Below are positions 15,072-23,560 of a stretch of 64,000 nucleotides of DNA, piece after piece. The notes beneath the pieces were generated by a model. It saw only the letters and a program-made list of their open reading frames with translations. It was not told the DNA's origin and did not search any database. Positions within the stretch are counted from its first letter, which is position 1, and every line of letters begins with the position of its first letter. A program made the position numbers and the translations under genes. The DNA is from Candidatus Gastranaerophilales bacterium. GTDB taxonomy: Bacteria; Cyanobacteriota; Vampirovibrionia; Gastranaerophilales; Gastranaerophilaceae. The stretch spans positions 1 through 64,000 of the forward strand of contig CALUVG010000008.1 of NCBI GenBank assembly GCA_944324165.1, in the 5' to 3' direction.

Positions 15072-17926
15072 GTTGCCAGCTGTTCCAGAAATTCTTTATT
15101 TGCATTAAGTGTATTTTGGGTTGCATTAATTGAATACACGGGTTTTGTGTTGAAGACATGATTCGCTGCATTATAAACGTCGTCTGCTGTTATGCTGTCA
15201 ATCATTTCTAAAAGTAAATTTTCTTTATTTAATCCATAATAATCATGCAAATCCGAATTAAGCGAAACTGTTTTACCAATAGTATCTTCATTTTCAGAGA
15301 GTATTGAATTTTTCAGATACAATTTGGCGTTTTCAAGTTCTTTAGGCGTAACTTTTTCTGTTTTAATTTTTTCTATTTGTTTATTAAATCCTTCTATTGA
15401 TTTTTGAAGGTTGTCATAGCTTATTTCACCTGTATTTTTATTTTCTGTTGTCGTACCTATTCTCAGTTTTAATATTCCGGAATTTTGATTATAATTAACC
15501 GTAGATTTAACAGAATAAGCGAGTTTTTGTGTTTCCCTAAGGTCATTAAAAAGTCTGGAAGATGCATTACCGCCCAATATAGTATTCATAATCATAATAC
15601 TTATATCATCTTTTAAATTACCGTTATTTTTAAATTTAAATGCTTCTATAATGTCAGCTTGATTTTTATTGTGCGTATCTGTCAGGACTTTCGTTTTTTC
15701 AACCGGAACATAATTATCAAGGATTTTAGGTGTTACAGGCTGAATATTTTTAAATTCACCCATTTGTTTGAATATGGTATTCAGTAATTCAGGCTTTTTG
15801 CTAAATGGGGCAGATATTACAAGCGTGCCGCTCGGATTTTGCATTATGTAATTGTATAGTCCCTGAACATCAGCCAGAGTAACCTTATTAAGTCCCTCTC
15901 TAATCTCAGCATCAGAGGCTCCGTAATTATCATTAGGAAACAGTTCTTTATTAAGTTTTTCGACCGGAGTTTTATCGGCAAGTTCAAGAGCATCCTCTAT
16001 CTGTTTTTTTGCCATTTTAAGTGTTGAGTCTGTTATTCGAGGATTTAGAAGGACTTCTTTCATTGAAGATAGAGTTTTGTTTAAATCTTCTGAAGAACAC
16101 GAACCTGTGGCGGAGATAAATTTTTCGGCAGCTTTATATTTAACAAATATAGCATCTTTATTTAAATCATCAAGATAATCAAATTCATGCCTGAATGCGG
16201 AACCTGCATTTAGCATTTTATGAAGAATGATTGGGGTTGCAGGATTTACATCTGCAGGCAGCGGGGCATCCAGTTGCAGTGCCATTTTGCAATTATTAGT
16301 TTTTATATCATTTGTTACTACCTGAAAATTATTCTGCAATTTGTATGATTTGACATTATTCATATTAATAGCAGTTTTTTTATTTGTCTTTTCTGAGGAA
16401 GCACCGGTGAAAGTTATATTTTGCGCTGCAACGTGATTATTTTTTATGGTTTCTGCATTTACTGTAGCCGGATGAATAAGTACAATTGCAGCTTTTGATG
16501 TATCTAAATACTGTTTGGCGGCATTTGATATATCCTCAGGAGTCAGAGAATCTACAATCTTTTCGTATTCATTTATGCTGTTTGGTATACCATCAAGAAA
16601 TGATTCCCCTATTAGTGAATTTAATGATGAGGACATTTCAAAATTGTCTGCAAAATTACTTTTCAAACTTTTCTTAATATAATTCATTTCATCCTGTGTA
16701 GGCGGAATATATTTTAACTCATCAATTTTATTTGCGATAATTTTTAATACTTGAGCCGAATTTTCTTCTGTTGTTTCTCCGTTAAATACTATTGCAATAC
16801 CATCTTCCGGTTTTGTGCTCACTGTTTCAAAGTCCATAAATATGTCGGCATTATAATCTCTTGTGGCTTTAGTCAGTCGTGCATTTTTATTGCCGGTAAG
16901 AATTTCAGATAATGCCTTAAGTAAGATTTGACCTTTTGCATCATTATTTGCAGGACCGTTAAAGCCTGCATATATGCCGGTTGCATGTGCTTTATCAGAA
17001 ATTAAATCTTCACGTGTTGCTGTTTGCAGTGGCTGCATTGTTTCATAATTTCTTTTAGCTGGCGGCATTTTGGTTGAATTAAAATATTTTGCAACAAGTT
17101 TTATTGTCTCATCAGGATTAACTTCCCCTGTAATTACTGTTGTTATATTTGCCGGATAATAGTTTTGATTAAAGTAGTTGGTAACATCCTCGCGGGTTAT
17201 ATTATTGATATTATTTGTTGAGCCGCCAATCAAATCTGTTGATGTAGATTTAATATTATATAAATTTTTTATAACCCTGTTAAATGCAATATTGTCAGGA
17301 TCAGAAAGTATCATATTAATTTCTGAGTTAACAATACCTTTTTCCTTCAAAAGCATATCTGTTGCAAAATGCGGAGATTGAAGCATTGAGGCGTGAAGTT
17401 TTATTTTTTGTTCTAAGTCGTCTTTATTAAGCAAATTAGAGCTTATAAAATAATTAGTTTCGGCAAATCCTGTTGCAGCATTAGTGTTTGCCCCCATATC
17501 ATTGACGCGCTCAAAGAATTCACCTGCGCCTAAACCGTCAGAGCCGTTAAATAAATTATGTTCTATATAGTGGCTGATACCGCGCAGATGATCAGGTTCA
17601 TTCATTGAGCCTGTTTTTACATAGCTTTTTACAACAGTTGTACCTTCTTTAGGTACTATAATAACATTTTGTCCGTTGCCGAGTTTATACCATGATGCTT
17701 TTACATCATATGGAAATTCAATATCTTTTATTTTTTGATATGTCATCGGAACTTTTATATTAAAATCCGGTGTAACAGAAGGCAGTTTATCTACTGTCGG
17801 CTGTCCTGTTTGTGTGTTTGAATTTTGTGCAGTGCTTTTGACTTGTAAATTTTGACGCACTTTATCTATATAATTTGTACTTATTGGCTGAATCATATTA
17901 CTACCCATATCATGATTAAAACTCAT
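15068..17926 (-). CDS. M16 family zinc metallopeptidase, two domains
   Basis: A 952-residue pitrilysin/insulinase-type peptidase. The inverted zinc motif HYIEH (HxxEH) is at about residue 119, followed some 75-80 residues later by KGIVNSEINMIL, which should give the glutamate ligand. The second half (from about residue 510) repeats the fold but lacks HxxEH, the usual inactive domain. No signal peptide is evident; the first 60 residues are Gln/Thr-rich and low in complexity. Several in-frame ATGs (17944, 17926, 17908, 17896) lack ribosome sites, so the start is uncertain. Such proteins degrade peptides in the cytoplasm or periplasm. Single gene, convergent with nupC. Confidence 0.8.
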   Translation of the reverse strand: MSFNHDMGSNMIQPISTNYIDKVRQNLQVKSTAQNSNTQTGQPTVDKLPSVTPDFNIKVPMTYQKIKDIEFPYDVKASWYKLGNGQNVIIVPKEGTTVVKSYVKTGSMNEPDHLRGISHYIEHNLFNGSDGLGAGEFFERVNDMGANTNAATGFAETNYFISSNLLNKDDLEQKIKLHASMLQSPHFATDMLLKEKGIVNSEINMILSDPDNIAFNRVIKNLYNIKSTSTDLIGGSTNNINNITREDVTNYFNQNYYPANITTVITGEVNPDETIKLVAKYFNSTKMPPAKRNYETMQPLQTATREDLISDKAHATGIYAGFNGPANNDAKGQILLKALSEILTGNKNARLTKATRDYNADIFMDFETVSTKPEDGIAIVFNGETTEENSAQVLKIIANKIDELKYIPPTQDEMNYIKKSLKSNFADNFEMSSSLNSLIGESFLDGIPNSINEYEKIVDSLTPEDISNAAKQYLDTSKAAIVLIHPATVNAETIKNNHVAAQNITFTGASSEKTNKKTAINMNNVKSYKLQNNFQVVTNDIKTNNCKMALQLDAPLPADVNPATPIILHKMLNAGSAFRHEFDYLDDLNKDAIFVKYKAAEKFISATGSCSSEDLNKTLSSMKEVLLNPRITDSTLKMAKKQIEDALELADKTPVEKLNKELFPNDNYGASDAEIREGLNKVTLADVQGLYNYIMQNPSGTLVISAPFSKKPELLNTIFKQMGEFKNIQPVTPKILDNYVPVEKTKVLTDTHNKNQADIIEAFKFKNNGNLKDDISIMIMNTILGGNASSRLFNDLRETQKLAYSVKSTVNYNQNSGILKLRIGTTTENKNTGEISYDNLQKSIEGFNKQIEKIKTEKVTPKELENAKLYLKNSILSENEDTIGKTVSLNSDLHDYYGLNKENLLLEMIDSITADDVYNAANHVFNTKPVYSINATQNTLNANKEFLEQLAT

Positions 17927-17930
17927 AAAA

Positions 17931-17963
17931 ATAAAAAATTGCACATTATTTAAACGTGCAATT
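17931..17963 (-). terminator. Terminator of the zinc-ribbon gene
   Basis: AATTGCAC at 17937-17944 pairs with GTGCAATT at 17956-17963; on the minus strand a T-rich run (TTTTTTATTTTT) follows. It separates the 18004-18318 gene from the peptidase gene. Confidence 0.65.
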
Positions 17964-18003
17964 AATATAACTTAACAGATAATAAGGAGGTAAACATTTA
18001 ATA

Positions 18004-18318
18004 TTATGACTTAGGCAAATGTTTTTGCCAATCTGCATCAAGACTCTGGATAAATCTGTGCGCATCAATAACATCGTCATAACTAATAGCATCAGGTCCT
18101 TCCTGAACCTCTAATGCCATATCTTCAGGATTTTTCAATTCAATATTATTTAACCCTAAAAATGCAACTCCGAATGATTTTCCGCAATTACGGCAGGTTA
18201 AATGTGTAACCAGAAGTCCGGTTTCTTCCCGTTTAATTTCTATTGAATCTTCGTCAAAACCGCATCTGCACTGCGAGCAGCATAAGTTGTCAAATAAATG
18301 TTTCAGTTTCTTTTTCAT
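18004..18318 (-). CDS. Small zinc-ribbon protein of unknown function
   Basis: A 104-residue protein with four to six cysteines in two pairs: LCCSQCRCGF near residue 12 and LTCRNCGKSF near residue 38. This is a zinc-ribbon layout around a beta-hairpin; the remainder is acidic and helical. Such proteins are often small regulatory or nucleic acid-binding proteins, but no family is recognised. GAAAGAG precedes the ATG. It is monocistronic with a terminator downstream. Confidence 0.55.
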   Translation of the reverse strand: MKKKLKHLFDNLCCSQCRCGFDEDSIEIKREETGLLVTHLTCRNCGKSFGVAFLGLNNIELKNPEDMALEVQEGPDAISYDDVIDAHRFIQSLDADWQKHLPKS

Positions 18319-18434
18319 AAATCGCTCTTTCTTGTAATTGTATCATAAATTTTTTAAAATTCTTCTTCAAATATGTTACAGAATATTAATATGTGGGAAT
18401 AATATATATGTAAACTATTTAGGAGAAGTTTATT

Positions 18435-18530
18435 ATGGAAGCTATCAACTTAATTTTGTTCGGATTCATTGTCTACACTGCATTAATTGTTGTTCCTAGT
18501 ATCTGGGAAGAACTTACTACAGAAGGCTAA
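18435..18530 (+). CDS. 31-residue single-pass membrane peptide
   Basis: AGGAG stands nine bases before the ATG. The product is 31 residues: a short start (MEAIN), one hydrophobic helix (LILFGFIVYTALIVV) and an acidic tail ending EELTTEG. The orientation with a polar C-terminus is common for small subunits of membrane complexes. TATATATG-like AT-rich sequence just upstream could be its promoter. The size resembles cyanobacterial photosystem small subunits, but I see no match and claim none. It stands alone in a space otherwise free of genes. Confidence 0.55.
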   Translation: MEAINLILFGFIVYTALIVVPSIWEELTTEG

Positions 18531-18669
18531 TCCTAACATTACAGACGAAAAAAATCGCAATTTGTTGCAAGAAAAATTGCTTTCCTGAAATTTTTACCAA
18601 GAAGAAGATTATGGGCATTAAGAAGTGTAGAATATACGTTAATTAAAAAACGTATAGTTGTCGTGCAAA

Positions 18670-20028
18670 TTAATTACCCAGAACTTCCTGAAGGCTTTTT
18701 AAGGCAATGTCAGTGACATAGTCCATTTCTTCGGGCTTGATAATTAACGGCGGGTTGAAGTACAGTACATCTCCGAGCGGTCTGAGAAGCACTCCGTTTT
18801 GTAGTGCTTTTTTGTAAATTCTGTAACCTGTTCTAAGTTTACTGTCAAATGCTTCTTTTGTATTTTTGTCTTTAACCAGTTCAATTGCGTTGATTAGACC
18901 GATAGAGCGAACTTCTCCGACATTTTTGTGCGGTAGAAATTTTTCTTTAATTATTCTGTTGAAATATTTTGCTTTTTCGTTTGCTTTTTCAATGATATGT
19001 TCATCCTCAAGTATATTAAGCACTTCAATTGCAGCAGAACAGGCAAGAGGATTGCCGCTGTATGTGTGGCTGTGCATAAAAGCCCTGCCTTCATTGTAAT
19101 CCGCGTAAAATGCATCATAAATTTTCTGTGTTGTAATAAATAGAGCCATTGGCATATAGCCGCCTGTCAAACCTTTAGAAAGGCACATAATATCAGGTGA
19201 TACACCGGCATGATCAAACGCAAACATTTTGCCTGTCCGTCCATAACCCGTTGCTATTTCATCTGCTATTAAGTGTACATTATACTCATCACAAAGCTCA
19301 CGTAACTTTTTCAGATATAGCGGCGGATATACACGCATTCCTGCAGACCCTTGCAATAGAGGTTCCACAAGTAGTGCGCAGGTTTCTTTTCCGTATAATG
19401 CAAATGTTTGTTCTGCTTTTGCAATGCATTCACATTGACAGCTTGCTCTGTCCTTGCCATAAGGGCATCTGTAACAATCAGGTCCTTCTATTCTTGCTAT
19501 ATCAAGTAATATAGGTTTGTATATTTCGGAATAAAGATCTACACCCCCAACCGATAGTGCACCTATTGTTTCCCCATGATAAGCATCAGAAAGAGCCATG
19601 AAGCGTTTTTTTTGCGGATTACCTGTCTGTGCGTGGTATTGAAAACTAACTTTCATTGCGGCTTCTATTGCTGATGAGCCATTATCTGTAAAATTGAATT
19701 TACATAAACCTTCCGGCAAAAGTTTTGACAATTTTTCGCATAGAGTAATTGCGGGTTTGTGTGAAAAATTTGCAAATATAACATGTTCAAGCGTATCTAT
19801 CTGTTTTTTGACTGCGGCATTAATACGCGGATTGCAGTGTCCTAAAAGATTACACCACCACGAACTGACAACATCGTAATACTCTTTTCCATTAATATCA
19901 TAGAGTTTTATACCTTCTCCACGTTCAATAACTATAGGCGGTAAATCTTCATAATCTTTCATTTGTGAGCATGGATGCCATATATATTTTAAGTCTTTTT
20001 CTGCCCAATTTTCAGCGTGCGTCTGCAT
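18670..20028 (-). CDS. bioA: Adenosylmethionine-8-amino-7-oxononanoate aminotransferase
   Basis: Makes 7,8-diaminopelargonate from KAPA with SAM as amino donor, in biotin synthesis. The 452-residue class III PLP enzyme shows WHPCSQMKDYE at the N-terminus (BioA-type), VVSSWWCNLLGH, TDNGSSAIEAAMK, the aspartate site IADEIATGYGRTG and the PLP lysine in CLSKGLTGGYMPM. A cysteine-rich insert (CYRCPYGKDRASC) near residue 190 occurs in several members of the superfamily. The ATG follows a GAGGT site that overlaps the bioD stop by coupling. bioB and bioF are not in the window. Confidence 0.92.
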   Translation of the reverse strand: MQTHAENWAEKDLKYIWHPCSQMKDYEDLPPIVIERGEGIKLYDINGKEYYDVVSSWWCNLLGHCNPRINAAVKKQIDTLEHVIFANFSHKPAITLCEKLSKLLPEGLCKFNFTDNGSSAIEAAMKVSFQYHAQTGNPQKKRFMALSDAYHGETIGALSVGGVDLYSEIYKPILLDIARIEGPDCYRCPYGKDRASCQCECIAKAEQTFALYGKETCALLVEPLLQGSAGMRVYPPLYLKKLRELCDEYNVHLIADEIATGYGRTGKMFAFDHAGVSPDIMCLSKGLTGGYMPMALFITTQKIYDAFYADYNEGRAFMHSHTYSGNPLACSAAIEVLNILEDEHIIEKANEKAKYFNRIIKEKFLPHKNVGEVRSIGLINAIELVKDKNTKEAFDSKLRTGYRIYKKALQNGVLLRPLGDVLYFNPPLIIKPEEMDYVTDIALKSLQEVLGN

Positions 20029-20030
20029 CT

Positions 20031-20714
20031 TTATACCTCATTAAAAACTTTTTCCAAAACAACATTATCTACAATTAAATCCTTTTGATTTTTTTTGACA
20101 GTGGCAATTACAGGTATTCCGGTTAAAAGTTCGACACATTTTTTATTGTCAACATGCATTATATCTTCAGGATTATACTCGTTTAAAATAATGCCTTTTA
20201 CATTAATTTCCTTTTGCTTTGCATATTCAACAGTTAATACAGTTGAGTTTATTGTGCCCAGTTGAGCGGAGGCTACAATTATAATATCAAGATTTAGTGC
20301 CTTTATTATATCTGGTAATAATATATTTTCCTTAATATTAAAAGGGCAAACAATTCCGCCTGCGCCTTCTACAACGATATACTGATATTTTTGCTTTATT
20401 GTATTAAAATCATTTATAATTTTGTCAATCTTAATAGGATTTTTCTCAATTTGTGCGGCTAAATGTGGGGATAGAGCCGGTTTAAATACATAAGAAACAC
20501 ACTCCAGCGGGTCTATATTCAGTCCTGAAGTTGTCAGAACATATTGACAGTCTCCCGGAATAAGTTTTTCATTTGTTATTTCAGCACCACTCAATGCAGG
20601 TTTGTAGTAGCCGCAGTTAAGACCTTCTGCACGCAGTTTTCTTACTAACAGTCCTGAAATATAAGTTTTTCCCACATCTGTACCAGTGGCTGTTACAAAT
20701 ATCCCCTTAGTCAT
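20031..20714 (-). CDS. bioD: Dethiobiotin synthetase
   Basis: ATP-dependent ring closure of 7,8-diaminopelargonate to dethiobiotin. The 227-residue protein has the P-loop GTDVGKTYISG at residues 10-20, the KPALSG region and the VVEGAGGI motif. It is immediately upstream of bioA, two bases apart, which makes an operon in the order bioD-bioA. It starts on ATG 20714. Confidence 0.92.
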   Translation of the reverse strand: MTKGIFVTATGTDVGKTYISGLLVRKLRAEGLNCGYYKPALSGAEITNEKLIPGDCQYVLTTSGLNIDPLECVSYVFKPALSPHLAAQIEKNPIKIDKIINDFNTIKQKYQYIVVEGAGGIVCPFNIKENILLPDIIKALNLDIIIVASAQLGTINSTVLTVEYAKQKEINVKGIILNEYNPEDIMHVDNKKCVELLTGIPVIATVKKNQKDLIVDNVVLEKVFNEV

Positions 20715-20738
20715 AAACGATATCTCTTCTTTCTAAAT

Positions 20739-20771
20739 AAATATGCGATAACTTTGAGTTATCGCATATTT
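20739..20771 (-). terminator. Terminator downstream of the TpsB gene
   Basis: AAATATGCGATAACT at 20739-20753 pairs perfectly with 20757-20771 around a TTG loop (15 pairs). It lies 9 bases past the stop of the gene at 20780-22714 and before bioD. Confidence 0.7.
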
Positions 20772-20779
20772 ACAATATT

Positions 20780-22714
20780 TTATAATGCCCCGCCCCGACC
20801 ATCATAATAGTAATCGTAGTGGCGGACATCATCATAGTTGTTTACATATTCGGCTTCAACATGTTTTTCCACTGCTTTTGGAGCACCGTATCTGTTTCTA
20901 AGCAGAGCATCAAAGTCAGGAGCCATCGTCAATTCAAAGTGGAAACGTCCGTATTTGTTATCTTCTTGTCTTAAATCATTTAATATTGGGAAACCCCAGT
21001 ATAATCTGGCACTTAAATCACCAGGTAACTGAATTCTAAGCCCCATACCAAGAGATGCCATGAAGTAGCTGCCTCCATACGGGTCATAACTTGCGGCAGG
21101 GAAAATACCGGCATGATCTGCAAATACAGCTCCTTTGATATATCTGCCTAAGAATGGTATTTTTTCTCCGCTTCTAGGACTTGTAATTTCTCTAGGTAAT
21201 AGCGGGAACATCAATTCACCACTAACAAAATAACCATTTTTACCAATCATAAGCCCTTCTGAGTAACCTCTAACAGTAGCAAGACCACCGGCTTGTATTT
21301 GATCTAAGAATGGAACATCTTCACTGCCAGGTATGAATTGATAATTACTTCTTAATTGACCGATTATGCCGTGTGAAAAATCATGTAATCTAACAACACC
21401 GCCGCTGTATTTGAAGTAATTGTTATCGGTCTGTGAATTAAATATAGGTATTGAATAATAAGCACTCTGGTTTAAGTACCAAATACCATATTTAGTATCT
21501 TTACGCAAGTTCAATGCAACCTCAGCACTAGTTACGTTATCAACACCAATATCCGGATCTAATCCAAAGTCTTCCAGAATACCTAATGATGTTCTTGCAC
21601 GTTTATAGTTGATAGCAGCATAACCTTTTAATTCAAAGCCCGGTTTTCTAACTATTGGCTGAGAATAGTACAAACTGTACTGGTAAGATTTGCTCTTGAG
21701 GTCTAGGTCACGATAATCGCCCCATTTTACATTAGCAAAGCCGCTAGAGAATAAAAATCCTACACGTCCATCATATTTATTAACAGGGATATTGTAATCA
21801 AAGAACGGACTTGTTACGCCTCCACTTAAGTAGGTACCAATAGATAATTTATCTCTGACACCGAATAAGCTGTCAGCATAAACCATTGCACCGCCTCTTA
21901 AACTACCTGTTGAATAACGTCCCTGGTTATCCATAACTCCGACCAGGTGGAACGGGAAGGTTTCATCCGCTTTTATATCAATATCAGTAGTCCCCGGTTT
22001 AGCTCCGGCTTTCAAATTAGCAGATAATTTAACACCTTCATTATATCTGTTGAAATCCAGTACATCTTTTTCGAGATCAACGATATCAAACAAATCTCCT
22101 TCTTTTTGCGGCAATCTGTCAGTAATATATTTTGAGCGAGTCCAGCGATTTTCCTGAACTGTGATATTACCGACACGGCTTTCTATAACATCAATATAAA
22201 TATTTCCGTCTTTAACGGTTTGTTCAGGTAAAAATGCCCTTGCTGTTACATAACCTTTGTCGGCATATAATGTGTTAATTTCATCAATAACTTTTTGAAT
22301 ATCGCTTATGAATACATTACGACCGACTAACTTTTGTATAATTGGATCAGTTTCTTCTTTAGTTAAAATTTCAGAAGGCGCGAGGGTTACAGAATTAATA
22401 TATACACCTTTTGAATCTACTTCGTCAATAGTCGCTTTAATAACATCTTTAGGAGCTTGATATTGATCTTTATTTTCTACAGGTTCCGGATTTTCTTCAA
22501 CATGTTCACGGTTAGTGTAATCATCTCGAATATATCTTTCTCTGTTTTGGAACCTTTCTAAATCCATGTCATGTCTGTAGTTCATACCACCTTCCTGACG
22601 AGCAGCATCTTGTAGCCCGGTTGGTAAATCTATAGAAAATGCCGGTAGGCTGAACATACAACACGCAGATAAGCATAACATCACATTAAATAACTTTTTG
22701 TTAATCTTTTTCAT
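20780..22714 (-). CDS. Outer-membrane TpsB/ShlB-type transporter (Omp85 superfamily)
   Basis: A 644-residue precursor with a signal peptide (residues 1-28). Residues about 90-180 form a POTRA domain: VGRNVFISDIQKVIDEIN and the strand-loop LYADKGYVTARAFLPEQ, which is diagnostic of the FhaC/ShlB group. The rest is a beta-barrel with the ATVRGYSEG motif (VRGY/F, the loop 6 motif). It would export a partner protein or help insert outer-membrane proteins. No TpsA partner lies next to it. The end is unusual: after the barrel there is a Tyr/Asp-rich tail ending DGRGGAL, so the last strand is not terminal. Confidence 0.8.
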   Translation of the reverse strand: MKKINKKLFNVMLCLSACCMFSLPAFSIDLPTGLQDAARQEGGMNYRHDMDLERFQNRERYIRDDYTNREHVEENPEPVENKDQYQAPKDVIKATIDEVDSKGVYINSVTLAPSEILTKEETDPIIQKLVGRNVFISDIQKVIDEINTLYADKGYVTARAFLPEQTVKDGNIYIDVIESRVGNITVQENRWTRSKYITDRLPQKEGDLFDIVDLEKDVLDFNRYNEGVKLSANLKAGAKPGTTDIDIKADETFPFHLVGVMDNQGRYSTGSLRGGAMVYADSLFGVRDKLSIGTYLSGGVTSPFFDYNIPVNKYDGRVGFLFSSGFANVKWGDYRDLDLKSKSYQYSLYYSQPIVRKPGFELKGYAAINYKRARTSLGILEDFGLDPDIGVDNVTSAEVALNLRKDTKYGIWYLNQSAYYSIPIFNSQTDNNYFKYSGGVVRLHDFSHGIIGQLRSNYQFIPGSEDVPFLDQIQAGGLATVRGYSEGLMIGKNGYFVSGELMFPLLPREITSPRSGEKIPFLGRYIKGAVFADHAGIFPAASYDPYGGSYFMASLGMGLRIQLPGDLSARLYWGFPILNDLRQEDNKYGRFHFELTMAPDFDALLRNRYGAPKAVEKHVEAEYVNNYDDVRHYDYYYDGRGGAL

Positions 22715-22977
22715 TTAATTCATATACCTTTATTAAATAGTTTGTCTAATAATATCTTACTACTATTAAAATGAAATGAGAACGAAAATTTACACTATTG
22801 TTACCAAATTGTAATAAATATTAAAATAATTTTGCAATTTAGTATCTTCGTTGATAATATTATAACTGTTTATACGTTTCAAGTAAATAACTTTACATAA
22901 AAAATCCATCAAAAATGGTAGTTGATTTTTTAGAAAAGTTTAAGTATTCTAGTTTTGTGATAAATAAGGAGAAAAAT

Positions 22978-23448
22978 ATGAACAACAAGATGAAATTTTT
23001 AACAGTTGGTTTAGCTGCATTTGTTATTGGATTCGGGGTTAATAACTATGCGATTTCAGATGTACCTTCCAAAATTGCGGTTGTAGATGTCCAAAAGGTA
23101 ATTAATTCTTCACCTCAGGTTGCGGCATTGAAAACAGAACAGCAGGCAAAAGCTAAAGATGTTGTTGCATTTTTAGAAAAAGCAAGAAAAGATGTTGCAG
23201 AAACTACAGATGCAAAGAAAAAGCAGGCTTTAGAAGAAAAATATAATAAAGAATTGAAAGACAGAAAAGTTAAAATAGAAAAAGATTATGCATCAAAATT
23301 AACTGCAATAGATTCAAAAATTACATCAATTATTGCAACAGAGGCAAAAGCCAGAAATTATGATGTAGTTCTGGCTAAAGGCGCTGTACTTTATGGCGGA
23401 ACTGATATTACAGATGCAATATCAAAAGCTGTTAAAGCTAACAAATAA
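22978..23448 (+). CDS. Skp/OmpH-type periplasmic chaperone
   Basis: The start at 22978 follows AAGGAG; an open frame extends upstream to 22915 without a ribosome site. The 156-residue product has an N-terminal membrane signal (FLTVGLAAFVIGFGV), then SKIAVVDVQKVINSSPQ, which is the Skp start, a charged helical arm of about 80 residues rich in Lys/Ala, and YDVVLAKGAVLYGG near the end. Skp binds unfolded outer-membrane proteins; a TpsB barrel gene lies divergently 263 bases away. The space between them is a likely divergent promoter region. Confidence 0.8.
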   Translation: MNNKMKFLTVGLAAFVIGFGVNNYAISDVPSKIAVVDVQKVINSSPQVAALKTEQQAKAKDVVAFLEKARKDVAETTDAKKKQALEEKYNKELKDRKVKIEKDYASKLTAIDSKITSIIATEAKARNYDVVLAKGAVLYGGTDITDAISKAVKANK

Positions 23449-23468
23449 TAAAATGTTTTAAGAAAATG

Positions 23469-23498
23469 GGCAGCGATTATACGTTGCCTTTTTCTTTT
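23469..23498 (+). terminator. Terminator of the Skp-like gene
   Basis: GGCAGCG at 23469-23475 pairs with CGTTGCC at 23482-23488 (one G-T pair) and is followed by TTTTTC and further T. Confidence 0.7.
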
Positions 23499-23501
23499 AA
23501 T

Positions 23502-23544
23502 AAAAAACGCAGAAAGAAATATAGAATTTCTCTCTGCGTTTTTT
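23502..23544. terminator. Bidirectional terminator between the Skp-like gene and hydA
   Basis: AAAAAACGCAGA at 23502-23513 pairs with 23533-23544, with an extended stem inside. A-run and T-run on the two sides let it end hydA transcription on the minus strand and serve as backup on the plus strand. Confidence 0.75.
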
Positions 23545-23560
23545 ATGTATTAGATTTTGT

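Noticed and set aside
17975-18009. Strong AAGGAGGT on the plus strand followed by an ATG at 18004
   Set aside because: The frame ends after two codons, and it lies within the 3' end of a minus-strand gene, so it is probably chance.
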